A stretch of 64,000 nt of DNA from Hafnia alvei (GTDB lineage: Bacteria; Pseudomonadota; Gammaproteobacteria; Enterobacterales; Enterobacteriaceae). Of this stretch, positions 26,753-35,747 are shown piece by piece (the first letter of the stretch is position 1; the number at the start of each line of letters is the position of its first letter). The stretch covers positions 4,542,012-4,606,011 of the forward strand of contig NZ_CP139992.1 of assembly GCF_034424155.1 (NCBI RefSeq), in the 5' to 3' direction. Both the position numbers and the translations under genes were made by a program. The notes under the pieces were generated by a model, which worked only from the letters and a program-made list of their open reading frames with translations, searched no databases and was not told where the DNA came from.

Positions 26753-27742
26753 TTATGTTTTTCTTTCAAGCGCAACCCCTAGATCCGTGGCCATTTTTTG
26801 GATTAGTCTCCAATCTAGTGGCCATTCTTTTTCTAAAGTAGATTTCCGCCTTTTAATTAACCAGTAAACGAAAATAATAACGCTTTGTTCAAAGAAACTA
26901 CTTTCTTTTTTACCATCTTGAATTAACGATTCGAGCTCAGGAGTATCTTCTATAAATTGATGTAATCTTTCTATCGTGTCGGGTTTGATCACTTCTTTAA
27001 ATGTATCTAGTATTAATAAAGTCGATTTTTGGTTGTTTGGTCTATTCTTAGTTAAAGCCATGTAGAGATTATCTAAAGCTCGCTGAATTCCTGCGTAACC
27101 ATCAGATGCTGCGTTGATTGCTTTTGAGACTGAACAAAAAAAATCATCCGTTGTTTCTATTAATGCCATACTTTTTGCTACAGTTCTATGTATATCTGGC
27201 TCAACTATAGTTTTTGCTTTATATATGGCATCATGAGTTAACTCTGCATAGGCATGTTGTAATAAAGATCTAACTTGTATCTCACACGGAATACCTTGAT
27301 CAATGATAACTCCGTTATAATCAAAGGTTTCTTTCGCAGTTACAATAAAATGTACGGATTGGTATGTGAAAATTAGCGGTGTATTTAGTCTTTCTTCTTC
27401 GTAGTGTCTTGATGTCTTATAAAGCCATTTATCACTATTTTTTATTATTTCACATACTTCATCTATGTCTGAAGTAAGCAAAACGACAAACCTGATACCA
27501 ACCTTATCTTCAATCTCTTGGTAAGGATTATTGTATGATTTTTCTTTTCGATGAAAAGCTTTATCGATTAGAGAAGTCTTTTCTTTTATTCTTGGTGTTG
27601 CAGGTTGCTTGAGAAAGTTATTAAGGTCTCGCTCTGTATTTTCTGTGAGTTTTTTGCAAATATTTGAGACGACAAAATCCCCCCATGCTTTATACATAGG
27701 TTGTTCTTTTTCCCAACGTTGCGAAAACTCTAATTCATTCAT
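26753..27742 (-). CDS. RelA/SpoT-domain nucleotide pyrophosphotransferase
   Basis: 329 residues. A RelA/SpoT synthetase-like domain spans about 15-180: YQEIEDKVGIRFVV (Asp79, Arg84), TYQSVHFIV (126-134), and EIQVRSLLQHAYAELTHD (154-171) with the Glu, Gln, Arg and His expected in the active site. There is no HD hydrolase, TGS or ACT domain, so it resembles small alarmone synthetases and ToxSAS toxins. The C-terminal half is helical and unassigned. Third gene of the SLATT operon, starting 8 bases after the NA37 gene. It may make a signal nucleotide or modify tRNA or nucleotides. Confidence 0.88.
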   Translation of the reverse strand: MNELEFSQRWEKEQPMYKAWGDFVVSNICKKLTENTERDLNNFLKQPATPRIKEKTSLIDKAFHRKEKSYNNPYQEIEDKVGIRFVVLLTSDIDEVCEIIKNSDKWLYKTSRHYEEERLNTPLIFTYQSVHFIVTAKETFDYNGVIIDQGIPCEIQVRSLLQHAYAELTHDAIYKAKTIVEPDIHRTVAKSMALIETTDDFFCSVSKAINAASDGYAGIQRALDNLYMALTKNRPNNQKSTLLILDTFKEVIKPDTIERLHQFIEDTPELESLIQDGKKESSFFEQSVIIFVYWLIKRRKSTLEKEWPLDWRLIQKMATDLGVALERKT

Positions 27743-27750
27743 TAATTAGC

Positions 27751-28842
27751 TCATTCCTGAAGGGTTATCTTGTCCTTGATGAGGATTGTCGTCCACTCAG
27801 CAGGTTTACCATCTTTATCGAGTTCACCTATAGTAGATTCAATTACAATATGGCTTTTAAAGACTTCCGCAGGGGCTGTAATTTTTATATTTTTACTAAA
27901 GTTAAGCTTTCTTGTTTTTAGTTTGCTTTCAATATGCTCATTGTCTCTTGTGAAAGAGGTTTGTGGTATACCAGATTCATGAGCATACTCAAGATAAAGA
28001 TCCTTCACATCATCATCAAAAAATCTTTCGGCATAATCTTTAGCTGAAATTACATCCGATTTCTCATGTTTAAGATATGTAACTAATGCATTTTTAAGCA
28101 CATTTTTCTTTTCTTCGCTGACATCTAATTCATTAAGAAATTCACTCGTTTTTTCATAAAAATTCTTTGTTGTGCGAGCACTTGTTTCTGGGTAACCGCA
28201 ACCCAAAAAATTTTGATAAAAATATTGAGCTGCTGCTTTACCATCCGATTTACTGATTTGATAGTCAGAAATCATCACATCCCATGATTCATTAAGATCA
28301 GTATTATTAAGAGAATTAGTTGATTGGAAAAAACCGGCGGTTTTATAAAGTTTCGTGGACGGTGTAAGTAATATTTCTTCCACGAATTTTAACGATATTT
28401 GGCCCGTATTTTTGTCAATAACTTTCTCATATGCACTATGAATATCAGCCTTGATAATCCCAATGAATTTTCTTTTGTTTACACTATAGTCTCCAGAAAA
28501 AATTACAACAATTCCGCCTGGAATTGCTCGTCTTGTCTGTGCATCAGCCAGTTTATTAGCTATTGTGTAAGTCTCATCAATATAATCCTCTCCCTCTTTA
28601 TCAACTAAGGTCGTAGAAATATAAGGGACATAATCTTTTCCTTGTTCCTTAATTTGCATTTTTACTGCTTTAGAACCATCTCCTAAAGCATCAATTACTC
28701 GAGATTTGAAACCCTGCAAAGCATCATCATCAAATTTTATAAATGAGGAGCCTCTTGTTGGTTCTATTTTGCTTCCTTCTTCGTCGCGTTGATGAATTTG
28801 GTGGATAATTATCTTGTCAATATTTAGTTTGCTGATTTTCAT
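27751..28842 (-). CDS. NdpA/NA37-like nucleoid-associated protein
   Basis: 363 residues resembling the NA37 (NdpA/YejK) family: an N-terminal KIIIHQIHQRD segment, GGIVVIFSGDY in the core, and FLGCGYPETSARTTKNFYE in the middle. NdpA binds chromosomal DNA; versions in mobile islands are associated with conflict loci, role unknown. The start codon overlaps the stop of the SLATT gene (ATGA). AT-rich codon use suggests foreign origin. The family call is moderately sure, and the protein could instead be the module's sensor. Confidence 0.72.
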   Translation of the reverse strand: MKISKLNIDKIIIHQIHQRDEEGSKIEPTRGSSFIKFDDDALQGFKSRVIDALGDGSKAVKMQIKEQGKDYVPYISTTLVDKEGEDYIDETYTIANKLADAQTRRAIPGGIVVIFSGDYSVNKRKFIGIIKADIHSAYEKVIDKNTGQISLKFVEEILLTPSTKLYKTAGFFQSTNSLNNTDLNESWDVMISDYQISKSDGKAAAQYFYQNFLGCGYPETSARTTKNFYEKTSEFLNELDVSEEKKNVLKNALVTYLKHEKSDVISAKDYAERFFDDDVKDLYLEYAHESGIPQTSFTRDNEHIESKLKTRKLNFSKNIKITAPAEVFKSHIVIESTIGELDKDGKPAEWTTILIKDKITLQE

Positions 28843-29327
28843 TTCTGTGTAGTTCCGTCATATTGAACTTCTGATTTTATATTTTTGCTTTCAATATATT
28901 CTTTGTGAATATTGTTCCACTCTTGACTATCTTTTTCCCAAATAGATTTGTATTCATCAAAAAGACCATCAACATCTGATTGGATTATATTTTCTTTGGA
29001 ATTTAAATAATTAACTTTGTTTCTAAGTTGATACATGGCTAGCAAAGTAGCTTTTTGCCTAAACCACAATTTTTGATAATCAAATCTCGCGGTCCATCCA
29101 CTTACTAGAGTAAGACAGGCACTAACAATGAGAGCCGAGTTTTTCTGTATTTTTTCATATTCTGATATATCGAAGGCTAATATCAGTGTAATAACAGTGC
29201 TCAGAAATATAGTTATGAAAAAAAACACTTTTAATTTTGTTTTATTCCATTTTGCCTTGCACTTTATTATGTTAATACTTTTATTGATTTCATCCAATAA
29301 AAACTGCTGGGAAGATGTAATAGACAA
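28839..29327 (-). CDS. SLATT-type two-helix membrane protein, likely effector
   Basis: 162 residues with two membrane segments (about 33-52 and 63-79) followed by a helical cytoplasmic region (DYQKLWFRQKATLLAMYQLR), the layout of SLATT domains (SMODS- and SLOG-associating two-TM effectors). These are predicted to form pores in response to nucleotide signals. The start is TTG at 29327 with a strong AGGTGAG ribosome site; no ATG fits. First gene of a three-gene operon with the NA37-like and RelA/SpoT genes. Confidence 0.78.
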   Translation of the reverse strand: MSITSSQQFLLDEINKSINIIKCKAKWNKTKLKVFFFITIFLSTVITLILAFDISEYEKIQKNSALIVSACLTLVSGWTARFDYQKLWFRQKATLLAMYQLRNKVNYLNSKENIIQSDVDGLFDEYKSIWEKDSQEWNNIHKEYIESKNIKSEVQYDGTTQK

Positions 29328-29367
29328 TTATCTCACCTGAAATATTTGCACACTGGTAATAAAATTG

Positions 29368-29407
29368 CTTGCAGTAACTGGTATGAGCTCATACCAGTTA
29401 CTGCAAG
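29368..29407. repeat. Perfect 40-bp palindrome upstream of the SLATT operon
   Basis: The sequence starting CTTGCAGTAACTGG is followed without a spacer by its exact reverse complement (centre between 29387 and 29388), 20 bp per arm. It lies 41 bases before the TTG start and 165 bases after the integrase stop. It could be an operator for a dimeric regulator, a cruciform, or a terminator of integrase read-through. Confidence 0.85.
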
Positions 29408-29571
29408 TAAGGCTACCGCAATTGATGCACTCAATAGCTTTGCATAGAGATACTTTGAACAATGCTGTATGTAACTAGCTGATGCTGTTAACTATAAATG
29501 AGAATCAGAGCAAAATCGAGCGGTAGGTTAGATATACACAGAAAGCATATAAAACCATAGATATCAGTTTA

Positions 29572-30783
29572 TTACACTACCGCATGTAAGATTCTACGTT
29601 CATGGTATAGATCAAATAAATAGTCTGAGTACCACTGCATCATCTCCCTGCGCCCCTCCAAATACTGAGCATGGTTATACGTCCCACGTATCGCGTTCTT
29701 ATCCACATGCGCAAGCTGCGTTTCAATCCACGCTGAGTTAAAGCCTTCTTCATGCAGGATGGTACTCATCGTGTGGCGGAATCCATGCCCCGTCAGCCTT
29801 CCTTTATATCCCAATAACTCAATCACCTGATTAACGCTTTCCTTTGAGATCGGCTTCGTTCGATCATTGCGTCCGACGAATACAAGTGGGTACAGCCCGG
29901 TAATAGGCTTAAGTGACTCAAAGAGCTCTACAACCTGATCCGACATCGGAACGATGTGTGGTCGTTTCATCTTCATGACTTCAGCAGGGATCTCCCAGAG
30001 ACGCTTTTCAAAATTAATATTCTCCCAACGGGCAAAACGTAATTCCTGAGTTCGTACCCCTGTAAGCATGATGATTTGAGTTGCAGTCTTGGTAATAACA
30101 CTCCCGGTATAGCCTGCAAGATCTCTAAGAAAGTGAGGAAGCTCTTCGGCAGTTAGGAAAGGAAAATGCGTTTTCTTTGGTGTTGCGAGGGCTGTAGCGA
30201 GGTCAGGTGCAGGATTGTATTCAGCGCGTCCGGTCACGATCGCATGACGGAATACTTCACCGCAGCGCTGTCTGACTTTACGCATCTTTTCTAATGCGCC
30301 ACGTTTTTCCATCCGGCGAAGAGTTTCCAGCAATTCCATGGGCTTAATTTCAGCTATGGGACGCTTACCGATGTAGGGGAAAATATCCTTTTCAAAGGTA
30401 TCAATAATTTCATCACGATAACGTAACGACCAACGATCCGTTCTCAGTTGATGCCATTCCCGGGCAATAGCTTCGAAGGTATTTTCATAGTTGAGCTTTT
30501 GAGCGATTTTCTCTGCTTTCTTTAGCTCTCCGGGATCGCTTCCAGCAGATAGTAACTTTTTCGCAGCTTCACGTTTTTCACGGGCTTGAGCAAGAGACAC
30601 CTCAGGATAAACGCCAAAGGCGAGGCGCTTTTCTTTACCTGCATAACGATACTTTAAACGCCAGTAGCGTGAACCGTTGGCGGTTACTTCAAGATAGAGG
30701 CCTCTACCATCAGATAGCTTGTACGGCTTCTCTTTGGGTTTGGCTGTATCGATTTGTCTGACTGTTAGCTTCATTGGGGGCAT
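29572..30783 (-). CDS. P4-type tyrosine integrase
   Basis: 403 residues. The N-terminal arm-binding DUF4102-like domain (LSDGRGLYLEVTANGSRYWRLKY, split over about 22-47), core-binding region and C-terminal catalytic domain are all present. Catalytic residues are Arg in TGVRTQELR, HGFRHTMST with the His-x-x-Arg pair, His in LAHVDKNAIRG and Tyr in TYNHAQY. It integrates the island into selC and lies next to the tRNA 3' end. Intact, so the island may still be mobile if a working excisionase such as AlpA is present. Confidence 0.96.
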   Translation of the reverse strand: MPPMKLTVRQIDTAKPKEKPYKLSDGRGLYLEVTANGSRYWRLKYRYAGKEKRLAFGVYPEVSLAQAREKREAAKKLLSAGSDPGELKKAEKIAQKLNYENTFEAIAREWHQLRTDRWSLRYRDEIIDTFEKDIFPYIGKRPIAEIKPMELLETLRRMEKRGALEKMRKVRQRCGEVFRHAIVTGRAEYNPAPDLATALATPKKTHFPFLTAEELPHFLRDLAGYTGSVITKTATQIIMLTGVRTQELRFARWENINFEKRLWEIPAEVMKMKRPHIVPMSDQVVELFESLKPITGLYPLVFVGRNDRTKPISKESVNQVIELLGYKGRLTGHGFRHTMSTILHEEGFNSAWIETQLAHVDKNAIRGTYNHAQYLEGRREMMQWYSDYLFDLYHERRILHAVV

Positions 30784-30802
30784 CTCAAAATGGGGCTATA
30801 AA

Positions 30803-30825
30803 TCATGCCCCCCATTATGCCCCCA
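30803..30825 (+). repeat. Right arm-type repeat (GCCCCC pair)
   Basis: Two GCCCCC blocks just upstream of the integrase start; 21 of 23 bases match 15403-15425. Another GCCCCC is within the first codons of the integrase. Likely arm-type binding sites that also couple integration to integrase expression. Confidence 0.6.
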
Positions 30826-30915
30826 GAATACACTTGATTCTGATAGAGACAGTTGACCTCGGGAGAACATAATCAGCAGTAATTGCGGGTATTATAGGGG
30901 ATTTAATTGAGACAG

Positions 30916-30958
30916 TGGAGTTCAGGAGAGGCAAATTGGCGGAAGATCACAGGAGTCG
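30916..30958 (+). repeat. Island right attachment core overlapping selC
   Basis: Matches the left core at 15306-15347 apart from one substitution and one single-base gap. It includes the CCA-end of selC, keeping the tRNA gene whole at this junction. Confidence 0.88.
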
Positions 30959-31031
30959 AACCTGCCCGGGACCGCTGGCGGCCCCAACTGGATTTGAAGT
31001 CCAGCCGCCCCACCGGGGACGATGATCTTCC
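30937..31031 (-). tRNA. selC: tRNA-Sec (anticodon TCA)
   Basis: 95 bases on the minus strand beginning GGAAGATC and ending GATCTTCCGCCA. The long variable arm, extended acceptor stem and anticodon TCA (30995-30997) identify selenocysteine tRNA, nearly identical to E. coli selC. It decodes UGA in selenoprotein mRNAs and is a favoured integration site for P4-like islands. Confidence 0.98.
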
Positions 31032-31204
31032 ATTGGGAGATCTGAAGAGTCGGCGATTATACCCTGAAAAACCTCACGTGCTAAGTGGAAAATCCCAGTT
31101 TCGCGATACGCTCTTCATAAATAAAACAACGTTTTATTTTAATCAACACAAGTTTGGTACTCTTTGCTGCATAAATAGCCGTCACCTTATCTGCAGGAGA
31201 TACC

Positions 31205-31780
31205 ATGTCTAAGAAAGTCGCTGTACTACTGGCGAAAGGGTTTGAAGAAGCGGAAGCGATCATGACCATCGACGTTCTGCGTCGTCTGGACATCCACGTC
31301 ACCACGTTGGCCTGTCAGGATATGTTGGAGCTCACCAGCTATCACAACATTCGCATGTTTGCCGATGTACTTCTCGAACGCAGCATGGATGAAACCTTTG
31401 ACGCCGTCGTTATCCCCGGCGGGCCTGAAGGAACCGTCAATCTGGCCGCCAATCCACTGGTTGTTGAATTTATCCGCCGCCACGACGCCGCAGGAAAATG
31501 GATCTGCCCAATTTGCTCTGCCGCCGCACGCGTTTTAGGAGGAAATAATCTCCTCAATGGCCGCCGCTATACGTGCTCAGGCGATCTGCATCAGGATGTT
31601 AAAGACGGCATCTACGTGGATGAAAAGATCGTCGAAGATGGCAATTTGCTCAGTGGGAAAGGCCTTGGCGTTGCTTTCGATTTTGCTTTCCACCTCGGCT
31701 GGAAACTCACCGGTGACGCAAGCAATATCGATTTTCAAGTAGACCATATTTATTACGACTACTGGCGTACACAGGCCTAA
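31205..31780 (+). CDS. DJ-1/PfpI family protein (YajL-like)
   Basis: 191 residues. Class I glutamine amidotransferase-like fold with GFEEAEAI (Glu15), [11 protein letters not shown] and the nucleophile elbow ICSAAARVL with Cys104. Relatives act as redox-sensing chaperones or glyoxalases; the precise activity here is unknown. A GCAGGAGA ribosome site precedes the ATG. Confidence 0.88.
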   Translation: MSKKVAVLLAKGFEEAEAIMTIDVLRRLDIHVTTLACQDMLELTSYHNIRMFADVLLERSMDETFDAVVIPGGPEGTVNLAANPLVVEFIRRHDAAGKWICPICSAAARVLGGNNLLNGRRYTCSGDLHQDVKDGIYVDEKIVEDGNLLSGKGLGVAFDFAFHLGWKLTGDASNIDFQVDHIYYDYWRTQA

Positions 31781-31784
31781 TTTA

Positions 31785-31814
31785 TAGGCGCGATAAATGT
31801 TAAGGTCGCGCCAT
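31785..31814 (+). terminator. Terminator after the DJ-1 family gene
   Basis: A 7-bp stem GGCGCGA/TCGCGCC with flanking TATA-rich ends, then ATATTTATAA. Confidence 0.6.
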
Positions 31815-31971
31815 ATTTATAATTTAAATCATTGAATATAAAAACAAGTTATCGCGGTCACATAAAACACAAAACATAATTTCAGAATGAAAAAACACAA
31901 TGGTTAGCGGCTTATCCTTGCTCTAAGAATGGCGTATCGAATCCACGATACAAACGCCTTTAGAGGGATAT

Positions 31972-33381
31972 ATGAGCAGCCACATTCTGACAAAGCGAGA
32001 AAAAATCGGCTATGGCCTCGGCGATGCCGCAAGCCATATTATTTTTGACAACGTCATGTTCTACATGATGTTTTTTTATACGGATATTTTTGGCATTCCC
32101 GCTGGCTTCGTCGGCACTATGTTCCTGCTAGCGCGTGCGCTCGATGCGATTTCCGATCCTATCATGGGGTTAGTCGCTGACCGTACCCGCACCCGCTGGG
32201 GCAAATTTCGGCCTTATGTGCTTTTTGCCGCTATTCCCTTTGGCATCGTCTGCATATTTGCCTATAGCACGCCCGAGCTCAGCCTAACCGGCAAAATGAT
32301 TTATGCCGCCATCACTTACACCTTGCTGACGCTGATGTATACCGTCGTCAACATTCCGTACTGTGCGCTAGGCGGCGTGATTACCGCCGATCCGACGCAA
32401 CGAATCTCTCTTCAGTCCTACCGTTTTGTGTTGGCCACCGCGGGCGGAATGTTAAGCACCGTGCTCATGATGCCGCTGGTCAGTCTTATTGGTAAAGGCG
32501 ATCAGGCCTTCGGCTTTCAAGGCGGTATTGCGGTGCTCGCCTTAGTGGCCGTCATCATGCTGGCTATCTGTTTCGCCACCACCAAAGAGCGCATCAGCGA
32601 TGAAGGCACAATGCAGGGCAGCATGCGTGAAGATCTGCGCGATATCATTCGCAACGATCAATGGCGCATCGTTGGCCTGCTCACTATTTTGAATATCTTG
32701 GCTGTCTCAGTGCGCGGCGGCGCCATGATGTACTACGTCACCTATATTCTCGGCAACCCGCTGGTGTTTACCTGGTTTCTCACCACCTATTGCGTAGGCA
32801 ATTTGTTAGGCAGCGCAGCAGCCAAACCGCTGACCGACTGGAAATGCAAAGTCAGCGTATTCTGGTGGACCAACGCCCTTCTCGCCGTACTCAGCATAGC
32901 GATGTTCTTTGTGCCCATTGGCGCCAATATCACTATGTTTATCTTCATCTTTATCATCGGTGTTTTACATCAGCTCGTCACCCCAATCCAGTGGGTGATG
33001 ATGTCCGACACCGTTGATTATGGCGAATGGAAAGGCGGCAAACGCCTCACGGGGATTAGCTTTGCGGGTACGCTGTTCGTCTTAAAACTCGGGCTCGCCC
33101 TCGGCGGCGCGCTGATTGGCTGGATGCTGGCGGGAGCGGGATATCAATCGGGAGCTGCCACGCAAAACAGCGCCACCATCATGTGCATTATCGCCCTGTT
33201 CACGCTGGTTCCCGCCGCTTGCTATTTCCTGAGTGCGCTTATCGCCGCTCGCCTATATACCCTGCGTACGCCGTTCATAAACCGCATTTTAAAAGAGCTG
33301 GCCGATGGCGTGCGCCGCAACGAACACGCATTCAATCAAGATATGAAGACAGCAGAGGATTTAAGTCATGAAAATCAGTGA
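31972..33381 (+). CDS. yicJ: GPH-family sugar:cation symporter YicJ
   Basis: 469 residues with about twelve membrane segments. N-terminal [20 protein letters not shown] and [21 protein letters not shown] are hallmarks of the glycoside-pentoside-hexuronide family. It likely imports alpha-xylosides such as isoprimeverose for YicI. The 3' end overlaps yicI by 14 bases, so the two are translationally coupled. Located beside selC as in E. coli. Confidence 0.93.
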   Translation: MSSHILTKREKIGYGLGDAASHIIFDNVMFYMMFFYTDIFGIPAGFVGTMFLLARALDAISDPIMGLVADRTRTRWGKFRPYVLFAAIPFGIVCIFAYSTPELSLTGKMIYAAITYTLLTLMYTVVNIPYCALGGVITADPTQRISLQSYRFVLATAGGMLSTVLMMPLVSLIGKGDQAFGFQGGIAVLALVAVIMLAICFATTKERISDEGTMQGSMREDLRDIIRNDQWRIVGLLTILNILAVSVRGGAMMYYVTYILGNPLVFTWFLTTYCVGNLLGSAAAKPLTDWKCKVSVFWWTNALLAVLSIAMFFVPIGANITMFIFIFIIGVLHQLVTPIQWVMMSDTVDYGEWKGGKRLTGISFAGTLFVLKLGLALGGALIGWMLAGAGYQSGAATQNSATIMCIIALFTLVPAACYFLSALIAARLYTLRTPFINRILKELADGVRRNEHAFNQDMKTAEDLSHENQ

Positions 33382-35692
33382 CGGCAATTGGCTCATCCAT
33401 GAAGGACTCAACCTCATCCACCCGTTATACGTGTTTGACGTCGAGCAGCACGCCCGAGAAATGGTTATTTACGCCGCGCCGCGTGAAGCCAGCGCTCGAT
33501 CAGCGCAGCTGGATACCCCGCTGTTTACACTACGCTTTTTCTCTCCACAGGAGGGTATCATTGGCGTACATATTGCACATTTTGCTGGACGAATAGAGCG
33601 CGGGCCGCACTATCCTTTACACCACACCACCGAACACCCCCTGCGGATGGAGAATACCGATGATTACGCCGCACTGCACAGTGGCGATTTAAGCGTTCGG
33701 GTAACCAAAGGGGAAAACTGGGCGCTGGATTTCCTGCGTCACGGCGAACGCATCACCGGCAGCGTGGCTAAATCGAACGGCTATATTCAAAATGCCAAAG
33801 ATGGCAAAACCTATCTCTATGAACGTCTCGATCTCGGCGTGGGAGAAACCGTCTATGGCCTCGGCGAACGCTTTACGGCTTTCGTCAAAAATGGGCAAAA
33901 CGTAGAAACGTGGAACCGCGACGGCGGCACCAGCACCGAACAGGCCTATAAAAATATTCCGTTCTATCTGACCAATCGCGGCTATGGCGTGTTAGTAAAT
34001 CACCCCGAATGTGTTTCGTTTGAAGTAGGTTCGGAAAAAGTCTCCAAGGTGCAATTCAGCGTTGAGGGCGAATATCTGGAATATTTGGTCTTTGACGGCC
34101 CAACGCCCAAACAGGTTCTAGACCGTTATACTCGCCTCACTGGCCGCCCAGCGCTACCGCCAGCGTGGTCATTTGGCCTTTGGCTTACCACCTCATTTAC
34201 CACCAACTACGACGAAAAAACCGTTAACCGCTTTATCGACGGCATGGCTGAGCGCAATTTGCCGCTGCACGTGTTCCATTTTGACTGCTTCTGGATGAAG
34301 GCATTTCAGTGGTGCGATTTCGAATGGGACCCTGAAACCTTCCCCGATCCGGAAGGTATGCTCCAACGCTTGAAAGCGCGCGGGCTAAAAATATGCGTGT
34401 GGATTAACCCTTACATCGGGCAAAAATCGCCGCTGTTTAAAGAGGGAATGGAGAAAGGATATCTGCTCAAACGCCCAAATGGCGACGTATGGCAATGGGA
34501 TAAATGGCAACCGGGACAGGGCATCGTTGATTTCACTAATCCCGCCACCCGCGACTGGTATACAGGCCATCTCAAACGCTTAATCCACATGGGCGTTGAC
34601 TGCTTTAAAACCGATTTTGGTGAGCGAATTCCAACCGACGTGGTATGGCACGACGGCTCCTGCCCGCAAAAAATGCATAACCATTACGCCTTTATTTACA
34701 ACCAGTTGGTGTATGAAGTTTTACAACAAGAGTTAGGTAAAGACGAAGCGGTGCTGTTTGCCCGCTCGGCCTCGGTCGGCGCGCAGCAGTTTCCGGTTCA
34801 CTGGGGCGGCGATTGCTACGCTACCTATGAATCTATGGCAGAAAGCCTACGCGGTGGACTATCTCTTGGGTTGTCTGGTTTTGGCTTCTGGAGCCATGAC
34901 ATCGGCGGATTTGAAAATACGGCACCGGCACACGTCTACAAACGTTGGTGCGCCTTTGGCCTGCTCTCCAGCCATAGTCGCCTGCACGGCAGTAAATCCT
35001 ACCGCGTACCGTGGGCGTATGACGATGAAGCCTGCGACGTGGTACGTTTCTTCACCGAGTGGAAATGCCGCCTAATGCCGTACCTCTACGCCACCTCTGC
35101 TCAGGCTGCCAAAACAGGTACGCCGGTGATGCGCGCGATGATGCTGGAATTCCCAGAGGATCCGGGCTGCGATTATCTGGATCGCCAATACATGTTGGGA
35201 GATTCGCTGCTAGTCGCGCCGGTATTTAGCGAAAACGGTGACGTCAGCGTCTATTTACCCGCGGGCCGCTGGACACATCTCTATACCAACCAAGAAGCCA
35301 CCGGTGGCTGGCACCGAGAACGGCACGACTTCAACAGTTTGCCGCTGTACGTACGCCCTAACAGCCTGATCGCTATCGGTAATAACAGCCAAAAACCTGA
35401 TTATGACTACGCAGATAGCACCTGCTTCCATCTGTTTGCCTTAGAGGAAAATACCCAAACGCAGGCCGTTATTCCTGCTGCCGACGGTGAAACTCAATTT
35501 ACGCTTTGCGTGCAGCGTAAAGGCAATCAGTTGCATGTTTCGAGCACCGGAAACGCTCAACGCTGGAGCCTATGCTTACGCAATATTCATCGAGCGATAG
35601 CACAGGAAAGCAGCACGGTGCATACGGGAGAAATGGGCGTTATCATCACGCCTGCTGATGGGGTTAACAGCCTGACCATCACGCTCAAATAA
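33368..35692 (+). CDS. yicI: Alpha-xylosidase YicI (GH31)
   Basis: 774 residues, cytoplasmic hydrolase of alpha-1,6-xylosides. The nucleophile Asp416 lies in FKTDFGER and the acid/base Asp482 in [11 protein letters not shown], matching the positions known for the E. coli enzyme. The C-terminal beta-sandwich domains are complete. It works with YicJ. Confidence 0.96.
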   Translation: MKISDGNWLIHEGLNLIHPLYVFDVEQHAREMVIYAAPREASARSAQLDTPLFTLRFFSPQEGIIGVHIAHFAGRIERGPHYPLHHTTEHPLRMENTDDYAALHSGDLSVRVTKGENWALDFLRHGERITGSVAKSNGYIQNAKDGKTYLYERLDLGVGETVYGLGERFTAFVKNGQNVETWNRDGGTSTEQAYKNIPFYLTNRGYGVLVNHPECVSFEVGSEKVSKVQFSVEGEYLEYLVFDGPTPKQVLDRYTRLTGRPALPPAWSFGLWLTTSFTTNYDEKTVNRFIDGMAERNLPLHVFHFDCFWMKAFQWCDFEWDPETFPDPEGMLQRLKARGLKICVWINPYIGQKSPLFKEGMEKGYLLKRPNGDVWQWDKWQPGQGIVDFTNPATRDWYTGHLKRLIHMGVDCFKTDFGERIPTDVVWHDGSCPQKMHNHYAFIYNQLVYEVLQQELGKDEAVLFARSASVGAQQFPVHWGGDCYATYESMAESLRGGLSLGLSGFGFWSHDIGGFENTAPAHVYKRWCAFGLLSSHSRLHGSKSYRVPWAYDDEACDVVRFFTEWKCRLMPYLYATSAQAAKTGTPVMRAMMLEFPEDPGCDYLDRQYMLGDSLLVAPVFSENGDVSVYLPAGRWTHLYTNQEATGGWHRERHDFNSLPLYVRPNSLIAIGNNSQKPDYDYADSTCFHLFALEENTQTQAVIPAADGETQFTLCVQRKGNQLHVSSTGNAQRWSLCLRNIHRAIAQESSTVHTGEMGVIITPADGVNSLTITLK

Positions 35693-35704
35693 CATCACTT
35701 TGCT

Positions 35705-35747
35705 AAAAAAACTGCCGCCAGCGCCTTAACCGCTGGCGGTTTTTTTA
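35705..35747. terminator. Bidirectional terminator between yicI and the transporter gene
   Basis: A 9-bp stem CCGCCAGCG/CGCTGGCGG with A and T runs on both sides, between convergent genes. Confidence 0.9.

Larger units (their letters stand above)
15306..30958. mobile_element. CP4/P4-like genomic island integrated at selC (about 15.6 kb)
   Basis: Bounded by imperfect direct repeats of the selC 3' end (15306-15347 and 30916-30958). A P4-type integrase gene lies next to the intact tRNA. Contents match the CP4 family (YeeU/YeeV-type toxin-antitoxin, YeeS, DUF932, AlpA, YfjJ/Gp2) plus two putative defence modules. I see no replication or structural phage genes. The left part (15.4-18.2 kb) has a GC content like that of the host, while 19.6-29.5 kb is clearly AT-rich, which suggests separate acquisitions. 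Confidence 0.92.

Noticed and set aside
30907..31212. 101-codon plus-strand frame across selC
   Set aside because: It overlaps the tRNA-Sec gene on the opposite strand; an artefact of the GC-rich tRNA sequence.
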